Shown here piece by piece: positions 46,214 through 57,674 of a stretch of 64,000 nucleotides of DNA. The translations under genes were made by a program, and so were the position numbers. This stretch comes from Isoetes taiwanensis. Lineage: Eukaryota > Streptophyta > Lycopodiopsida > Isoetales > Isoetaceae. Within the stretch, counting starts at the first letter, position 1, and each line of letters opens with the position of its first letter. The stretch lies in assembly GCA_021234155.1 (NCBI GenBank), contig JAJEKV010000027.1:10802716-10866715 (forward strand). Reading direction: 5' to 3'. The notes under the pieces are model-generated. The model did not search any database, was not told where the DNA came from, and worked only from the letters and a program-made list of their open reading frames with translations.

Positions 46214-47193
46214 ATGGACTAAGTCAGATCTGTAGTACTTTCCTGAAATATTGTAATACTTTGTTATAAGAACTGAAGAACTGGACTACTTCAGAAGTGC
46301 ATTATGTACATCAATGTACATAAGATGTACAACAGATGTACATCTTATGTACATCTATTGTACATTCCGTAAATCTTATAAAAATTTGTTAAGTGTAAGT
46401 TGATTAGAATTGAACACAAGAAAGTTGAATTGCATAAACACTAAAATGGTTTCAGTCATGGCAAAGATAAGAAATGGACAGGTTTTCATGTACAAATGGT
46501 TGATTTATTTATATTGTGGACATAAATATAACACACCCAAAATGAGCATGGCTCATAATTCATGACCAAGCTTCAAAATGTCGGTAGGGAGCCCGATATC
46601 TTATGACTATTGCATCATGTCTTCCAGCCCGCCGAGAGGTCAAGAGATATCCTCTAAAGCAAGAGTCCATGCGGTTTCTATAGCACGTGCCAGCACGGCA
46701 AACCTTTCCATCCTACATAGCCTGCATCTTCCAGGACACGTGCCTTCCCCCAAGGGTTGTGCAACAAGTGATTTGCTGCCAATATACCTTTCATGGTTGC
46801 TCGTTCCTCATAATTTTCAATTTGCTCAACCTTTTCCCAAAGTTCGAACAACGAAAAGATAGAGGCGATAATCGGTCCCCAACCCTATGTACTTGCGGCT
46901 TGTGTTGGTTTGTATTACCTCACGGGTGCAGCAGAACTCTATCTCTTAGTTTCTTAATAGTCTTCATCTACAAAGCAAATGAAGATCACTTAATTATGTA
47001 TACACACTCATAATTGTACCAATAAGAAAGACAGTAAGAATAGAGTACTCAAGTGCAATGAACAAAAACTTTGATACATATATTCATAACATTTGAATTT
47101 GTACATCACCAAAAGTCCAACCAACAATGGGCGGTCGAGAGGCCAATAACATGATGGCAGTTTCTCCATTCCTTGTTCAGATATTGACTAAAT
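46214..47193. other. element B interior between convergent genes
   Basis: GTACAT cluster at 46305-46370. A minus-strand stretch at 46570-46740 (MERFAVLARAIETAWTLALE) has no assigned family. Confidence 0.4.
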
Positions 47194-47860
47194 TTAGGCA
47201 GTGAGCACCCAAGTTGCTGCCATAGTTTGCCAAAGAAAAATCTGTTCCACCTGCTCTGATATGCCATCTGCTGCATTAGTCATTGGATGCTCTTTCACAT
47301 AAACTATACCATCTTCGGCCATTTTGAATCCATTAAGCCATGGAATGAGCTCCATGACAAGCAATCTGTCACTAGCTAATATCGGTGTCCAAGAGAAAGG
47401 ACATATGTAGCTTCCTATAGGATTCAAAGTGGATTTGTATCTTTCGTCGTCGATCGTAACCGTATGTCCATAGTACTCACGGGTACTCTTTCCATACCAC
47501 TAATGGTTTCACAAACAACCCTTTTGAGGTTCAAGAGGGTGTTTGTGTGGCGAGTCCAACACTTGCTCTGGTCAGTAAACAAACTTCAGCTTTATGGAAA
47601 AAGCATCACAAATATGTTCCACAATTGGTTGAAGATTTTTAGAAGTGAGTGAAGACCAGATGGCAACATCAAACCCTTCTCTTACAAATGCTAACAGTGA
47701 TGCTAACCCTGGCCTGCAGTAAAAAAACCTGTTTCCTATATTAAATTGAAGCTCATCTTTCTGGATCTGTTGGTATCTTGAGTTAATATTTTCATTCTTG
47801 TGCACACTCTTGCCCAACACAGAATTTAAGTCAAAGATAACGAGCTTTCTCCACAATTAG
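47194..47860 (-). pseudogene. FCP1/SCP-type HAD phosphatase, element B cargo
   Basis: Starts MWRKLVIFDLNSVLGKS (motif I; DxN in place of DxD is common in one plant FCP1-like subgroup). It continues YCRPGLASLLAFVREGFDVAIWSSLTS (motif II region, given here as two adjoining blocks: YCRPGLASLLAFV and REGFDVAIWSSLTS) and NLQPIVEHICDAF. After frameshifts near 47575 and 47470 it continues with HTVTIDDERYKS (motif IV) and YICPFSWTPILASDRL. Likely captured from a host gene: the closest relatives I recall are plant nuclear-type CTD-phosphatase-like proteins. Only its C-terminal third survives in element A. Gene order differs: in B it follows the Ulp1-like gene, in A it precedes it. Confidence 0.7.
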
Positions 47861-48073
47861 ATGATTCACCCGTCAAGAAGAAAACACTTGAGATTCACAA
47901 TTTATAATTACATTTCAGACACACAATTGAGAAAACACATTGATAATTACACGATTGTTATTTGCACAGGTGTAAGTGAGACAAATAAATTAATTTTTTC
48001 ATTACTTATTGAGTACAAAGAAGCTCGGAGCATGGCTCATACAAAACTGTAATTTACAAACAAGTCAAAGGGA

Positions 48074-49090
48074 CTATCTACCCTGTGTAGGAACAACTGC
48101 TTGTATATTCATCTCGCCTTCTACAATTAATGCCTCCATTAGATGATCCCTCCGTGACTTGGCATAGGCATCAGTGAACCAACTGGGTGTCATCTGCATG
48201 GTGCACAAGTATTAGAGGACTATACCAACAAATAACTAATAGGAAAATAACATGTTCTACTTACAAAAATGGAGCTTGGTTGTGCATCAACCACGGCATC
48301 TATGAATTTGTGCATGTAAGCCACAATGTACATGCAAGGGTTCTTTGGTACTAGTTTCTGGCATTTTAGGACAGAACACGGGAGCATCAAAGTTCTTCCT
48401 ACCATGGCTTAAGCTGTTGGATCCGAGCATCATGTTATTGATCACAAGCTTATGAAACCTGCAAAATTGCAATGTGAGAATAAATCAAGCATAAGAAATT
48501 GCAATATGAGAATAATCAAATCATAAAAACAAAACAGAAACTCATACTTACTTCTGGACCACTTTAGCATCGGGTACATAGCCTTTGACAGGAGAGAGGA
48601 TCTGTATACTTGGGCTAGCTATAGATGGAAAAGAGCTTTTCATTGGACCAGCAAGCACAAGTATTGCCAATGCCACATTTGGGCCTTGCAGAATTGGAAC
48701 AAATATGTATTGGCATCTTGCAATCAAAATGCCATCCAGCCCTTCCTTTATGTTAGTGTTCGTGCATCCGCCCCATTTCTTGAGGGAATTCACAAAATTC
48801 GGAAGGTGTCCGGTCGAACCGTAAAAAAAACTTGTGTTTCCAATCGATGGAAGATCGCTACAAAGGTACCTCGCACACAAATCCAGATTACATATTAATA
48901 CATAAGATGAGTGACTTAGGGAATGAAATAACATAAATATGTTGAAATGCTAGCCTACCTCCCATAGACATCTACCATCTTAGAGGTCAAGTCCAGCCTT
49001 CCAGTGAACTCGTCAACATCACTTTGAAAGATAGAGGGTGCGTGCTTAGGAGGACAAATCTATAAGGAGTGAATGGAACCAACCTTTTCG
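48074..49090 (-). pseudogene. Ulp1-like protease, catalytically degenerate, element B
   Basis: Aligns exon by exon with the element A protease. Exon 1 ends LDLTSKMVDVYGR (donor near 48954). Exon 2 (to 48552) carries CQYIFVPILQGPN where A has CQYMFLPACDGHH, and SIQILSPVKG where A has RIYHFDSSG: the catalytic His and Asp are replaced. A 93-bp intron (48459-48551) splits K|F at the homologous phase-2 site. Exon 3 gives FHKLVINN and, after a frameshift, KNPCMYIVAYMHKFID. It ends at a phase-0 GTAAGT like A. Exon 4 starts MTPSWFTDAYAKSRRDHLME and ends at 48074. Intron conservation proves common ancestry. Confidence 0.65.
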
Positions 49091-49384
49091 GTCGGTTCAC
49101 TAAACTCATACAAGGAAACAACAAAGATTAGCAAAAAGAATATATCTATTGTAATCAATTGTATATTACTCACCTTGTAAATTCATCACTGTTTCAAAGA
49201 TCTTCCCGAGGATCACTTTGCACCTTATTTGTTATCACATCAATATTTGCTTGTAGATCCTCTTCCTCTTCCTCCTTCCGACTCGAAGGATCGGGGATCG
49301 CCTTCCTTCACGACTGTGATCGTGTCCTATGTACAAAAAAAAAAAATGTGGTTAATTACCATAAATCTGAGATGTTTAACAAAA

Positions 49385-49840
49385 TTAGTTCATCTTGGAC
49401 ATACCTCTTTCTAGGTGGTGGTGGCACTTTTTTGCCTGGAGATTTTCTTTTTGGAGGACATTTTTTTGGTTCTTTGGAGATTTTGCCTGTTTTTTTCCTT
49501 TTGGAGTGCCATCACCAGCATTCTTTTGCCTCCTCTTTGGAGTGGACTCAACTACCAACTCAGCTTCCTCTTCCCTGGTATCTCCTGGGTTAAAATCTGG
49601 ATCTGTGTCCTTTGTAGCTTTTACATAACAGGTCCGAACTGGGACTGCCCTAGATGATGCTTTGAGGTAAGTTGAATCTTTCTTAGCTTCTCCAATTACT
49701 AATTTAGCACTTGGTGATGAAAGATTTTCTGTTGCAGCAGTCATTGAAGGCTCTCGCACCTGCACCTGCTTTAGCTTTCTCAAGTGCCATCCTCTCAATT
49801 TCCTCAACTTCACTTTGCCATGTTCGAAAGCAGTAATCAC
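49385..49840 (-). CDS. Lys-rich hypothetical protein of element B
   Basis: An unbroken 151-codon frame, strongly basic: HGKVKLRKLRGWHLRKLKQV at the start, then TREEEAELVVESTPKRRQ and GTPKGKKQAKSPKNQKNVL toward the end. It is low-complexity, with possible nuclear-localisation clusters and no domain. It lies between the coiled-coil and Ulp1-like pieces in the same orientation, so it may be a linker exon of one cargo gene rather than a separate protein. Confidence 0.4.
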   Translation of the reverse strand: MITAFEHGKVKLRKLRGWHLRKLKQVQVREPSMTAATENLSSPSAKLVIGEAKKDSTYLKASSRAVPVRTCYVKATKDTDPDFNPGDTREEEAELVVESTPKRRQKNAGDGTPKGKKQAKSPKNQKNVLQKENLQAKKCHHHLERGMSKMN

Positions 49841-50660
49841 TGCGGTGTTCTATTACTGGCACTCAAAATGTCATTGGTGATCCGGAGCTGGAAGGTAGAG
49901 GGTCTCTGATTCGGTGCGCTTATTATGCTCGATAAAATCTGAAGAGAGTCGATCACGAGATGGCTCAAGAACATCAGCCATTAAAGTCGCATCGGGATAG
50001 GAACGACCTCATCTGCAAACAAACAAATGATCTAAATTTCAATAGACATAAAAGAACATGAAAACAGAACTAATGAGAAATATATGGTACATCCTGCCAA
50101 GCATGTACATTTCATGTACATAGAATGTACCAAATGTAAGTAACTACATTTAACTATAGCCAAATGTACATGTACATGTTCCTCAATGTACATAAAGGTA
50201 CATCAATGTACCCGGATGTACAATCGATGTACCCAGATGTACCCAGTATCCAGTTAGGGAATGTAGATCTATGCCAAAAAAAAGCACATATATGTAAAAA
50301 TGCACATACTTATGAATCCATCGACGGATGCACTCTAAAGATAAATGCATGTACATCTATTTGCGGATGTAGACTCCATTAGAGACATGTACAACCGATA
50401 CAACTGCAAATCCAAGCTCAAAAATAAAAGCATCAATAAACAAGCAAATATATGCCTATGTACCTCTGCTTCAGATGTACACTAAAAGTTATACATGTAC
50501 AAGGAATAGCAATGCAATCGAAAGCCATACATGTAGAACTATGCATTTACAATAACAAATATGAATGAAGAGAAATATAAGTTTAAATTAGTTGAGAGCA
50601 ATGCATACCTTTCACGGCGGGAAACCAAGTCAATTCGAATGCCCTCATCCCGGATGCAAC
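49841..50660. other. element B interior, GTACAT-rich
   Basis: GTACAT clusters at 50095-50260 and 50340-50540; no coding signal. Confidence 0.5.
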
Positions 50661-50663
50661 CTT

Positions 50664-51273
50664 TTATGCAATTACATCTTTCATGGACCGAGATAACACA
50701 AGCGAGAAGAGGCAATAAGCATCTCGCATGGAGCTAGCAAAGAACAAACCAGTTTTGCCAAAGCCTTGGCCACAACAGTACATGAACCTAATGTGATGAA
50801 CTGCTCTATAGAAGTAGCTCCTCTGGTAGGGCCTCGGGTGCGAACAATAGGTCCTGCTCTCCCCATGAAATCCAAAATCTGTGAATGCCTTTCCCCGAAC
50901 CAATTCAATGCAATTAAGTTTTTCCTTTGCTTGTTCAATTGAGATTTCATGCCTTTCAATGTCTTTAGTTGCTTCCCTCGCAAAACCAATTTCTAGCTTA
51001 GAAGAGTGTTGTTCTTTATCATGTCTACTCATAACCAAGTCTTCCAACTTGTACTTCAACACTCCCGAACATAACAAAGATTTCCAAAGCAGGGATCCCG
51101 GGACAATTTGTCAAATTCTGTTTTGTCTCATCTATTTTCCTCGCAGATCTGCTGCAGATCTTCGGATAGCATATCCTTTCTACCCTCAATCCGGTGATGA
51201 CCTTCAATGCATCCCTCCTTTTTTCTTCCAAAGGTGCTTCTACTTCATTCAATAGGTTAGTTTTCTCCTCCAA
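50664..51273 (-). pseudogene. coiled-coil protein fragment, element B
   Basis: Minus-strand frames LEEKTNLLNEVEAPLEEKRR (from 51273) and EIGFAREATKDIERHEISIE, QAKEKLNCIEL (from 51077) are heptad-rich and charged. They sit where element A has its coiled coil. Downstream, CCGQGFGKTGLFFASSMRD may be a decayed counterpart of A's RING-like finger. It is broken by frameshifts. Confidence 0.4.
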
Positions 51274-51312
51274 CCCATGCTTAAGTAATCGCTTTATTGT
51301 GTCAACATCGAT

Positions 51313-51903
51313 CTAGAATAAGCCGGGCTCTAATATTCTCGGCCGCAATACGATGTCCCCGTTTGATAGTTGAGGATTTACCTGTTGTAGGGTCCTCTCA
51401 GTAACGTCTGAATCGAGGGTTTTGGCAAGATCTTTGGCGGTCCTAGCCACGCCCATCCAATCAACAAGCCGTCCCTTCAAGTGAAGAGCAAATGCTCGCA
51501 AAAATAGGTTGAAATATAATGGTTTGTAACCCGTTTCTTGCCATAAACCAATTCATAATATTTAAAAAATCATCTTTCCATGCGTTACGGATTCTCCTTC
51601 CTTGAATCCTCGTCTGCTTTTTGGAGCTTCACCCCATACCTCGCTCATAACCATCTCTAGGTTGGGTATGTGGGCCTCTGCATGTTTCTCACGGAGGTCT
51701 TTGGCTTGGATCACCTCGGAACCCAAACGTAAACTCCTTGGAGGTAAAATTCCACCGCCGGAAGCACCGGCATCTTGCTTAATGTGGGTGATGAGCAAGC
51801 ACTCATCCGGGGGGCGTTTTGGGGCCATAGCTAGATGAAGAATTCGTGATCGGAATCCAAGCAGAGAAGGCAGGGGCGGGATAGTGAACGAGAGGCAAAC
51901 CAA
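51313..51903 (-). pseudogene. element B N-terminal cargo ORF, broken
   Basis: Frames 51903-51562 (MAPKRPPDECLLITHIKQDA, GSEVIQAKDLREKHAEAHIP) and 51501-51313 (FALHLKGRLVDWMGVART, AKDLAKTLDSDVTERTLQQV) look like two parts of one gene. KGRLVDW matches KGEVINW of the element A 119-codon ORF. No family recognised. Confidence 0.4.
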
Positions 51904-52061
51904 GAAAGAATTTGGGAAAGAATTTCAAAATCCGATAATTGCGGGTTCAGAGTAGTGGATAGCCATTAATCATGGCAGTTACTAGCTGGTCATGATGACA
52001 GTTATTCCAAAAATGTGCATTCGGTACATATGTATATGTACAAAAAGGGCTACATTTATAG

Positions 52062-52083
52062 ACACCCTTTCATGCTTTTACCC
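52062..52083 (-). repeat. element B right terminal inverted repeat
   Basis: Exact inverted copy of 42809-42830. Confidence 0.9.
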
Positions 52084-52087
52084 ACAA

Positions 52088-55000
52088 ATACTACCATTAA
52101 AGTATGAACAAACTCGTAAAAAGCATGTTTAGTTCTTGGTTTAACAATTGCCAGTTATGTCGACAAATTGCCTTTAACCAAATATTAAACAAAACAATTC
52201 TGCTACACACAAATAGAAAATATTTTTGGTGCAATCTAAAACTATAGAGTATATGTTCATAAGCCTCAATAGATTCCCATCATGAAGAACATAATCCAAA
52301 GAACTCTATGATCATCTATCGACTCGATTTAAAGCTCATTTGCGATGCTGGCATACTATTTTATATTTTAATAGAAACTAGGTAAGCTCATAATCACCAA
52401 CTTGGCTTAGGATTTTCAAGTTCCCAATGTACAAAGGGTGTATAGTGCCCCATGATCTACATCAATTGCGAAGGTCAATAAAGGCCAAAGAGTTTTGTAC
52501 CCTTGAGAAGTCTATATACGCCCGTTCTGCAGTGTTTGAGTAAGAAATGAGGTTTTCACAGAAGAAAATCTTGTTAGGACCTAACCTTGTTAAATTCGGC
52601 AGATTTGTCGCTAAGCAGTGGAGAAGGGTGGATTTGCAGCCAAATAAAGGGTTTTACTGCTATCTATCTAATATTTATCTCCAAATTAGCAAGTTGCAAG
52701 TGAGGTTTTACTGCTACCTATCTAATATTTATCTCCAAATTAGCAAGTTGCAAGTTATATCCTCTTGTCTCTTGTGATAACAACACTAAAATAATATTTA
52801 TCTCCAAATTAGCAAGTTGCAAGTTACATCCTCTTGTGCTAATATCAGTAAAGTTGTGTGGCAAACTTAGACATGTGCATCTATGCCATTACGTCGCCAA
52901 ATTTTCTCTTTCCTAAGATTTGGGCGTAGGTCTGGCGGAAAAAGGGGGATTCCAATTTTTTTTTCCATGGTCTGAGGCGCTCCTGTTTTTCTGTGGTTGC
53001 TCTTCATGGTCGAAAGTAGCAGGTTTTGGCTTCACGTGGGCTGCTAAGAACAGCCGGATAGAGGCGAAGAGCAGCCCAATGGAACCCGATGGGGCTGCTA
53101 AGAGCAGGCAGATTCTTTGTTGCCCGATTCTGCTAAGATGTAGCCCGATTGTTCTTTGTTGTTTCTTCTGATTTGATTTCGGCGGGTTTCTGTTGCTTGT
53201 GATTTGTTTTCAGCGGGTTCTTCTTTCTTCTTGCAGCTTCACCTATTTCGGTTCTGCAGATGAGGTGCTCTGTTTTAGGAATGGGTTTAGGTAGCGGATA
53301 GGTTTCTTGAGCAAGAGATCATCTTCGGCGCTCCCTTCCAGTGGGCTGTGGATTTGGATTCGGCCTTTGGGCTGGACCGAATTAACACACAGGTAGTGCA
53401 GCTTCTGCCGGGTTCTGCTGTGGTTGTGCAGCTTCGTGCCTGGCAGTTGTTCGTCACAGCGTATTTCCCATTCTCAACCGTATTTTTATACGTGTATGTG
53501 GCGTATGGGGAGCGTTGTGCTCTACAGGGGTATGAGGTGTAAAATCCCATGCCCTTGATTTAGCATATTCTGAAGATTATACCTTCATCCAATGAACACA
53601 AAAAAACATTAACACATAGAGGCATTAACACATAGAAAGATATAGAATAATGATGCAAAAAATGTTTATCGTCCATATTGAAGATCACAAGAGTTTACAA
53701 TTTAAAAGCAGATGATTCCTTCAATATAGCAACGACCAGATAGAAAGATTGACTTGATATTTTTAGAAATACAAAGATGGTTCCATAAGAATTATAAGAC
53801 CATTTTCCATGTTTATGCTTATGGAAGATTTAATGTCTCATATGTGTTGATAAACCAAGAAAAATTCTCCATAGCTCCAATTTCACTACTGCTAATGGAA
53901 TATCCATGTGGTGCTGATCAGAATACTATAATAGATTCTTCTTCCATCCAAGGAAGGAGTCATCATCCTATATTGGCAATACAGGTACAACAGTTATAAT
54001 GTATGGGACATTCAATTACTCTATCATGTGCAGATAAACTCATCATATGCAGACTTTTGTACTATATGATGCACATATCTGCAAAACAACAAATTTCCAT
54101 CTTAAATATCAGGAAAAACTCATAACGGTAGCAACAGAGCAAATAAAAAACATTCGCATACATTGTGTAGAATGTAGGAACACAATCTTAAGCTCAAAGC
54201 ATGCAGTTCGTCTTAAAAGCTTTTGGAGAAGCACAGATTCGCAACAGACCTACAACAAATTAAGGAAATTAAGATACATTATTGACAATTATGAAATAAA
54301 ACGAATAACGATCAGTTCATGGAGTCCTCACCATAGTTCAAATCAATTTGCAAACAGAAAATTTTCATTTACAACTCTTAATTTTCGATAAAGGCGGCTT
54401 TCTTTGACAATGTTAAACCCTGAAAATGGGTACCATTGAAATAAAGCAGCTGAAATTATCCATGGAAGCAAGCAATGTACCTCTATCAAAAGCAATTAGG
54501 CAACTTGTAGAAACCATCTTCCCATACTGTCAAAGAACAATTTTGCAAGCTAATAAGTCTGCCTCAATCACAAAAGAAACGTAATGTTAGTTTTGTTTAA
54601 AAATGGAGTCCATCAAAGAACGAAGATTTTGTGCACGAACCTTTGACATTTGTTGCAAGAAAGAGTTTTGCGGAAGATGCTGACGATCCCTACAAATGCT
54701 GCTCATTTTGGCATTACCCGTTTTGGATTCTTATGCACATGCTCGTTTTGGATTCTTATGCACATGCTCGATGTCGCTTGCTTGGATGATAGATAACGAA
54801 GTTGTGTGGGCACCAACAGGAACGAAACGTTCAAACCTGGTTAGAAGAGCCGATTGATTTCAATGGGCCAGTCCCAACTGCTCTTCTCCAAGCTCTTTCA
54901 CCTTCTGTAAAAGGTAAAACCAGGTGAATATGATACATAATAGAAGCATGAGAACAAAAAGAAAAAAGGTTTCGGTGGTCAGGGTTCTACCTGCACCGAT

Positions 55001-55500
55001 GAATATTTCCCTGCGCCAACAAATCTTAAAAAGCCGGCTTAGCAAAGAAATACTTTCAAAGACAAAAAACTTCACAATGAAGTACCTCTGATACTCCAAA
55101 ATCGGCTGATCTGTGAAGCTTGATCCGTCTGCGAAACTATAAACTTGCCCACGAAGCTGCTTCTGTCAGCAAAGGGCATGCAAAAGAATATTAAATCCCC
55201 TGTTTAATGCCTAAAGAATTAGTACCCGGTTAAAAAATGTATGTGAAACTACAGCCTGCAATGTCTAAAAGCAAGGAAAAGCCGAATGCCGAGCCAGAAC
55301 ATAGAGCAAAAATGCATTAGCTGCATTTGTAATAGCTTTATGTAAAACCCTGCATATAATACGCTTCTTTGCGAACAACCCATGCCTATAGTTTTACAGC
55401 AATGTATGCAAATACATAGAACTATTACCCCTGTTTAGAAGATCTTCTTCCTGGAGACCTATGTTGGTGAAAATAGAGACCTCTATTGCAGAAAATAGAG
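52088..55500. other. non-coding, probably the interrupted Helitron and beyond
   Basis: No gene. Tandem repeats at 52650-52830 and a 25-bp duplication at 54725-54768 (GCTCGTTTTGGATTCTTATG twice). Confidence 0.45.
52650..52830. repeat. 54-bp tandem repeat, 2.5 copies
   Basis: Two adjacent units (GGTTTTACTGCTAYCTATC ... AAATTAGCAAGTTGCAAGT) and a third partial unit near 52795 that keeps only the latter half. Confidence 0.9.
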
Positions 55501-55507
55501 AGCTCTG

Positions 55508-55840
55508 TTGGCAAAGGACATGCAAGTAAAGGAAAAATTAAATCCACTGGGAGTCCCTGAAGCTCTAACTTGCTATCTGGGCGCCAAACCAAGTTCTGAA
55601 AGCAAGAAAGAAAAGGGAGGGTTTGCTAGAACGAATGGGGAAATGAAGAAAGGCTGTGGCTATACCTGGGAGCCTGCACAAAAATTTAATGGATCCGTTA
55701 TATTAGCCGGAGTAGCTGTAAAAACCCTGCCGAAACAATTGGTGTATCCGTTGTATTACCCGAGAGAAAAACCCCTGCCGGATTTTAAGATTGATGCCAC
55801 AATAACCAGTGCTCCATTGATGCCACAAAAATCAGTATAA
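55508..55840 (+). CDS. hypothetical 110-codon ORF
   Basis: Open frame MAKDMQVKEKLNPLG ... CGYTWEPAQKF ... YYPREKPLPDFKIDATI. No family recognised and no splice or promoter support. Possibly a chance frame. Confidence 0.2.
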   Translation: MAKDMQVKEKLNPLGVPEALTCYLGAKPSSESKKEKGGFARTNGEMKKGCGYTWEPAQKFNGSVILAGVAVKTLPKQLVYPLYYPREKPLPDFKIDATITSAPLMPQKSV

Positions 55841-57293
55841 ACACCACGCTAAGAAAGATCTCTCAGGCAAGGCACCTTGATATGGTATCGTATGCAAACA
55901 TGCATTCCGGCAAGCTGGGATGCTGGCAAGCTTGTAGGCTGGAAACCGAAGCCGAAGAGACCTTGGAGCAAGACCCACGGAGTGGAGCTCTCGGTTTCAA
56001 ATTCTCGGTATATCCGTGTGTCTGACATGTTATAGCCACGCCAAAAAAAATACACGGCGTTTTTGTGGACAGCCGATTTTTTGCCATTTAAGGCTGGGTA
56101 TAAAGGCTGGGTATAACATGTCAGTGTCCGACATTTACCGCGATGGCAACCCAACACGCTCCCATTTTAATAAAGGAGATAGATTTGTTGAAAGCATCAT
56201 CATAAAATTGACGAATCAAATATATTTGTTTTCAGGCATACATATCAATTACAACATTATTGCTCTATCCTTATTGCTTTTTTTCGATCATTGGATCGAA
56301 GCATTATTCTATGAATGTGCCAAATCAAGGGTTGTGGAATTTCCACATCAGACCCACGTATAAGTTTGCGCACCCCATACGCCTAAATACGTACATACAT
56401 ACATCATATAGTTGAATCCATACACACAAAAAATGCATAAGCTACCATTGTCCATTTACAGAACAGAGATAAGAAGAACACAGATAACAAGTGAAGAACA
56501 GAACACAGATAAGAAGTCATGAGAGCAAATGCGAGTTGCCATTGAAGCAGAACGTCACATAAGAACTGCATTGAGCACAAGTTCGAGTCTTCTTCTGACT
56601 CCGAACAACGCCCCAAGAAAAACAAACAAGAAAGCAGATAGACGTCCACTTCTCGCCCTGCCGCGCCCTTTTCTGCCTCGTCGTTCTCTGCCCTGCTTCG
56701 CCCTCTACAAACATTTCTCAGCAAAGATTTGAACAGCCAAGATTTGTCGGCAAAGATTTCTCTGCCCTGCCTCGCCCTTTGCAACCGGCTTCTCAGCAGG
56801 CCAGATCTCCTCACAAAGCTGCGCCTCCCAGGCCGGAATACATGATTAGGCTGAAGAAGCTCGGACCTCCTGCGCCAGAATCTTCTCACCTGTTACCTGT
56901 TGCTTTCAGGTGCAGGGCTCCTCAGGTCCGGCCATGCTCAGACTTCTCTGCTTTCCGCCATGCTTGGACGGCTGCCGCCACGTCAACCGCCAAAATAGCC
57001 AATATCCAATTTTTTTTAACCCTAACCCTAACATTTCTTGCCAAACCACTAACAAAATCATAGTAAGAAATAACCCTCTCCCCCTTTTCCCGCCAAACCA
57101 CTGCCAAAATCATAGAAAAAGAGAATTTGGGAACCTTATTACAACATATTGGTAGATTAGGGGAGGGTGTCCATTGGCTGCGCACTTAAGTGCGGAACTA
57201 ATATTGCAATCATGTAAGCATTTTAATGGTTATGCATATGAAATGGCAACATGCCCAACAAGATTGCCTAGTGGCGTGACGTTAAAATACTAA

Positions 57294-57329
<36 letters not shown>

Positions 57330-57674
57330 ATGAAAAACTAAATTGCTTGCCAATCTAACAATGCCACCTCAAGTTATAAGGTGTCAAAGTGGTGGGGGTA
57401 CTGGTACCACCAGGGCTGAGGTGGCAGCCCCATAGGATACTAGGGTGCCCATTGAAGGCTGCCATGATCGTCCATAAAAAAAGTTGAAGGATAAACAATA
57501 TTTTTTTTAAATAAACTTGATAAATATTTATTAGCAACAATCTTTAATTTGACAACAATGTTTAACAATTACCAAAATGTTCTTGTAACCGTTTTAGCAT
57601 AGTAAAATTGCAATTTACAAATCTGAAATATTCATAAAAATCTGAACAGAAGGACATTTACCAAACGGAAACAT
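55841..57674. other. non-coding
   Basis: GGCTGGGTATAAA doublet near 56092-56117 and a TCTA microsatellite at 57297-57330. No gene. Confidence 0.45.
57297..57330. repeat. (TCTA)n microsatellite
   Basis: About eight uninterrupted TCTA units. Confidence 0.95.

Larger units (their letters stand above)
42805..52087. mobile_element. DNA transposon B, GGGTAAAAGC group, 9.28 kb
   Basis: The element spans 42809-52083. Perfect 22-bp terminal inverted repeats GGGTAAAAGCATGAAAGGGTGT lie at 42809-42830 and, inverted, 52062-52083. A 4-bp target duplication ACAA flanks it (42805-42808, 52084-52087). A plus-strand transposase on the left converges on minus-strand cargo on the right: an N-terminal ORF, a coiled coil, a Lys-rich protein, a Ulp1-like domain and a HAD phosphatase. 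Most frames are broken. GTACAT words fill both ends and several internal arrays. Confidence 0.85.

Noticed and set aside
57018-57033. CCCTAACCCTAAC as an interstitial telomere
   Set aside because: Only about two units, and the usual plant telomere unit is CCCTAAA. It is too short to support.
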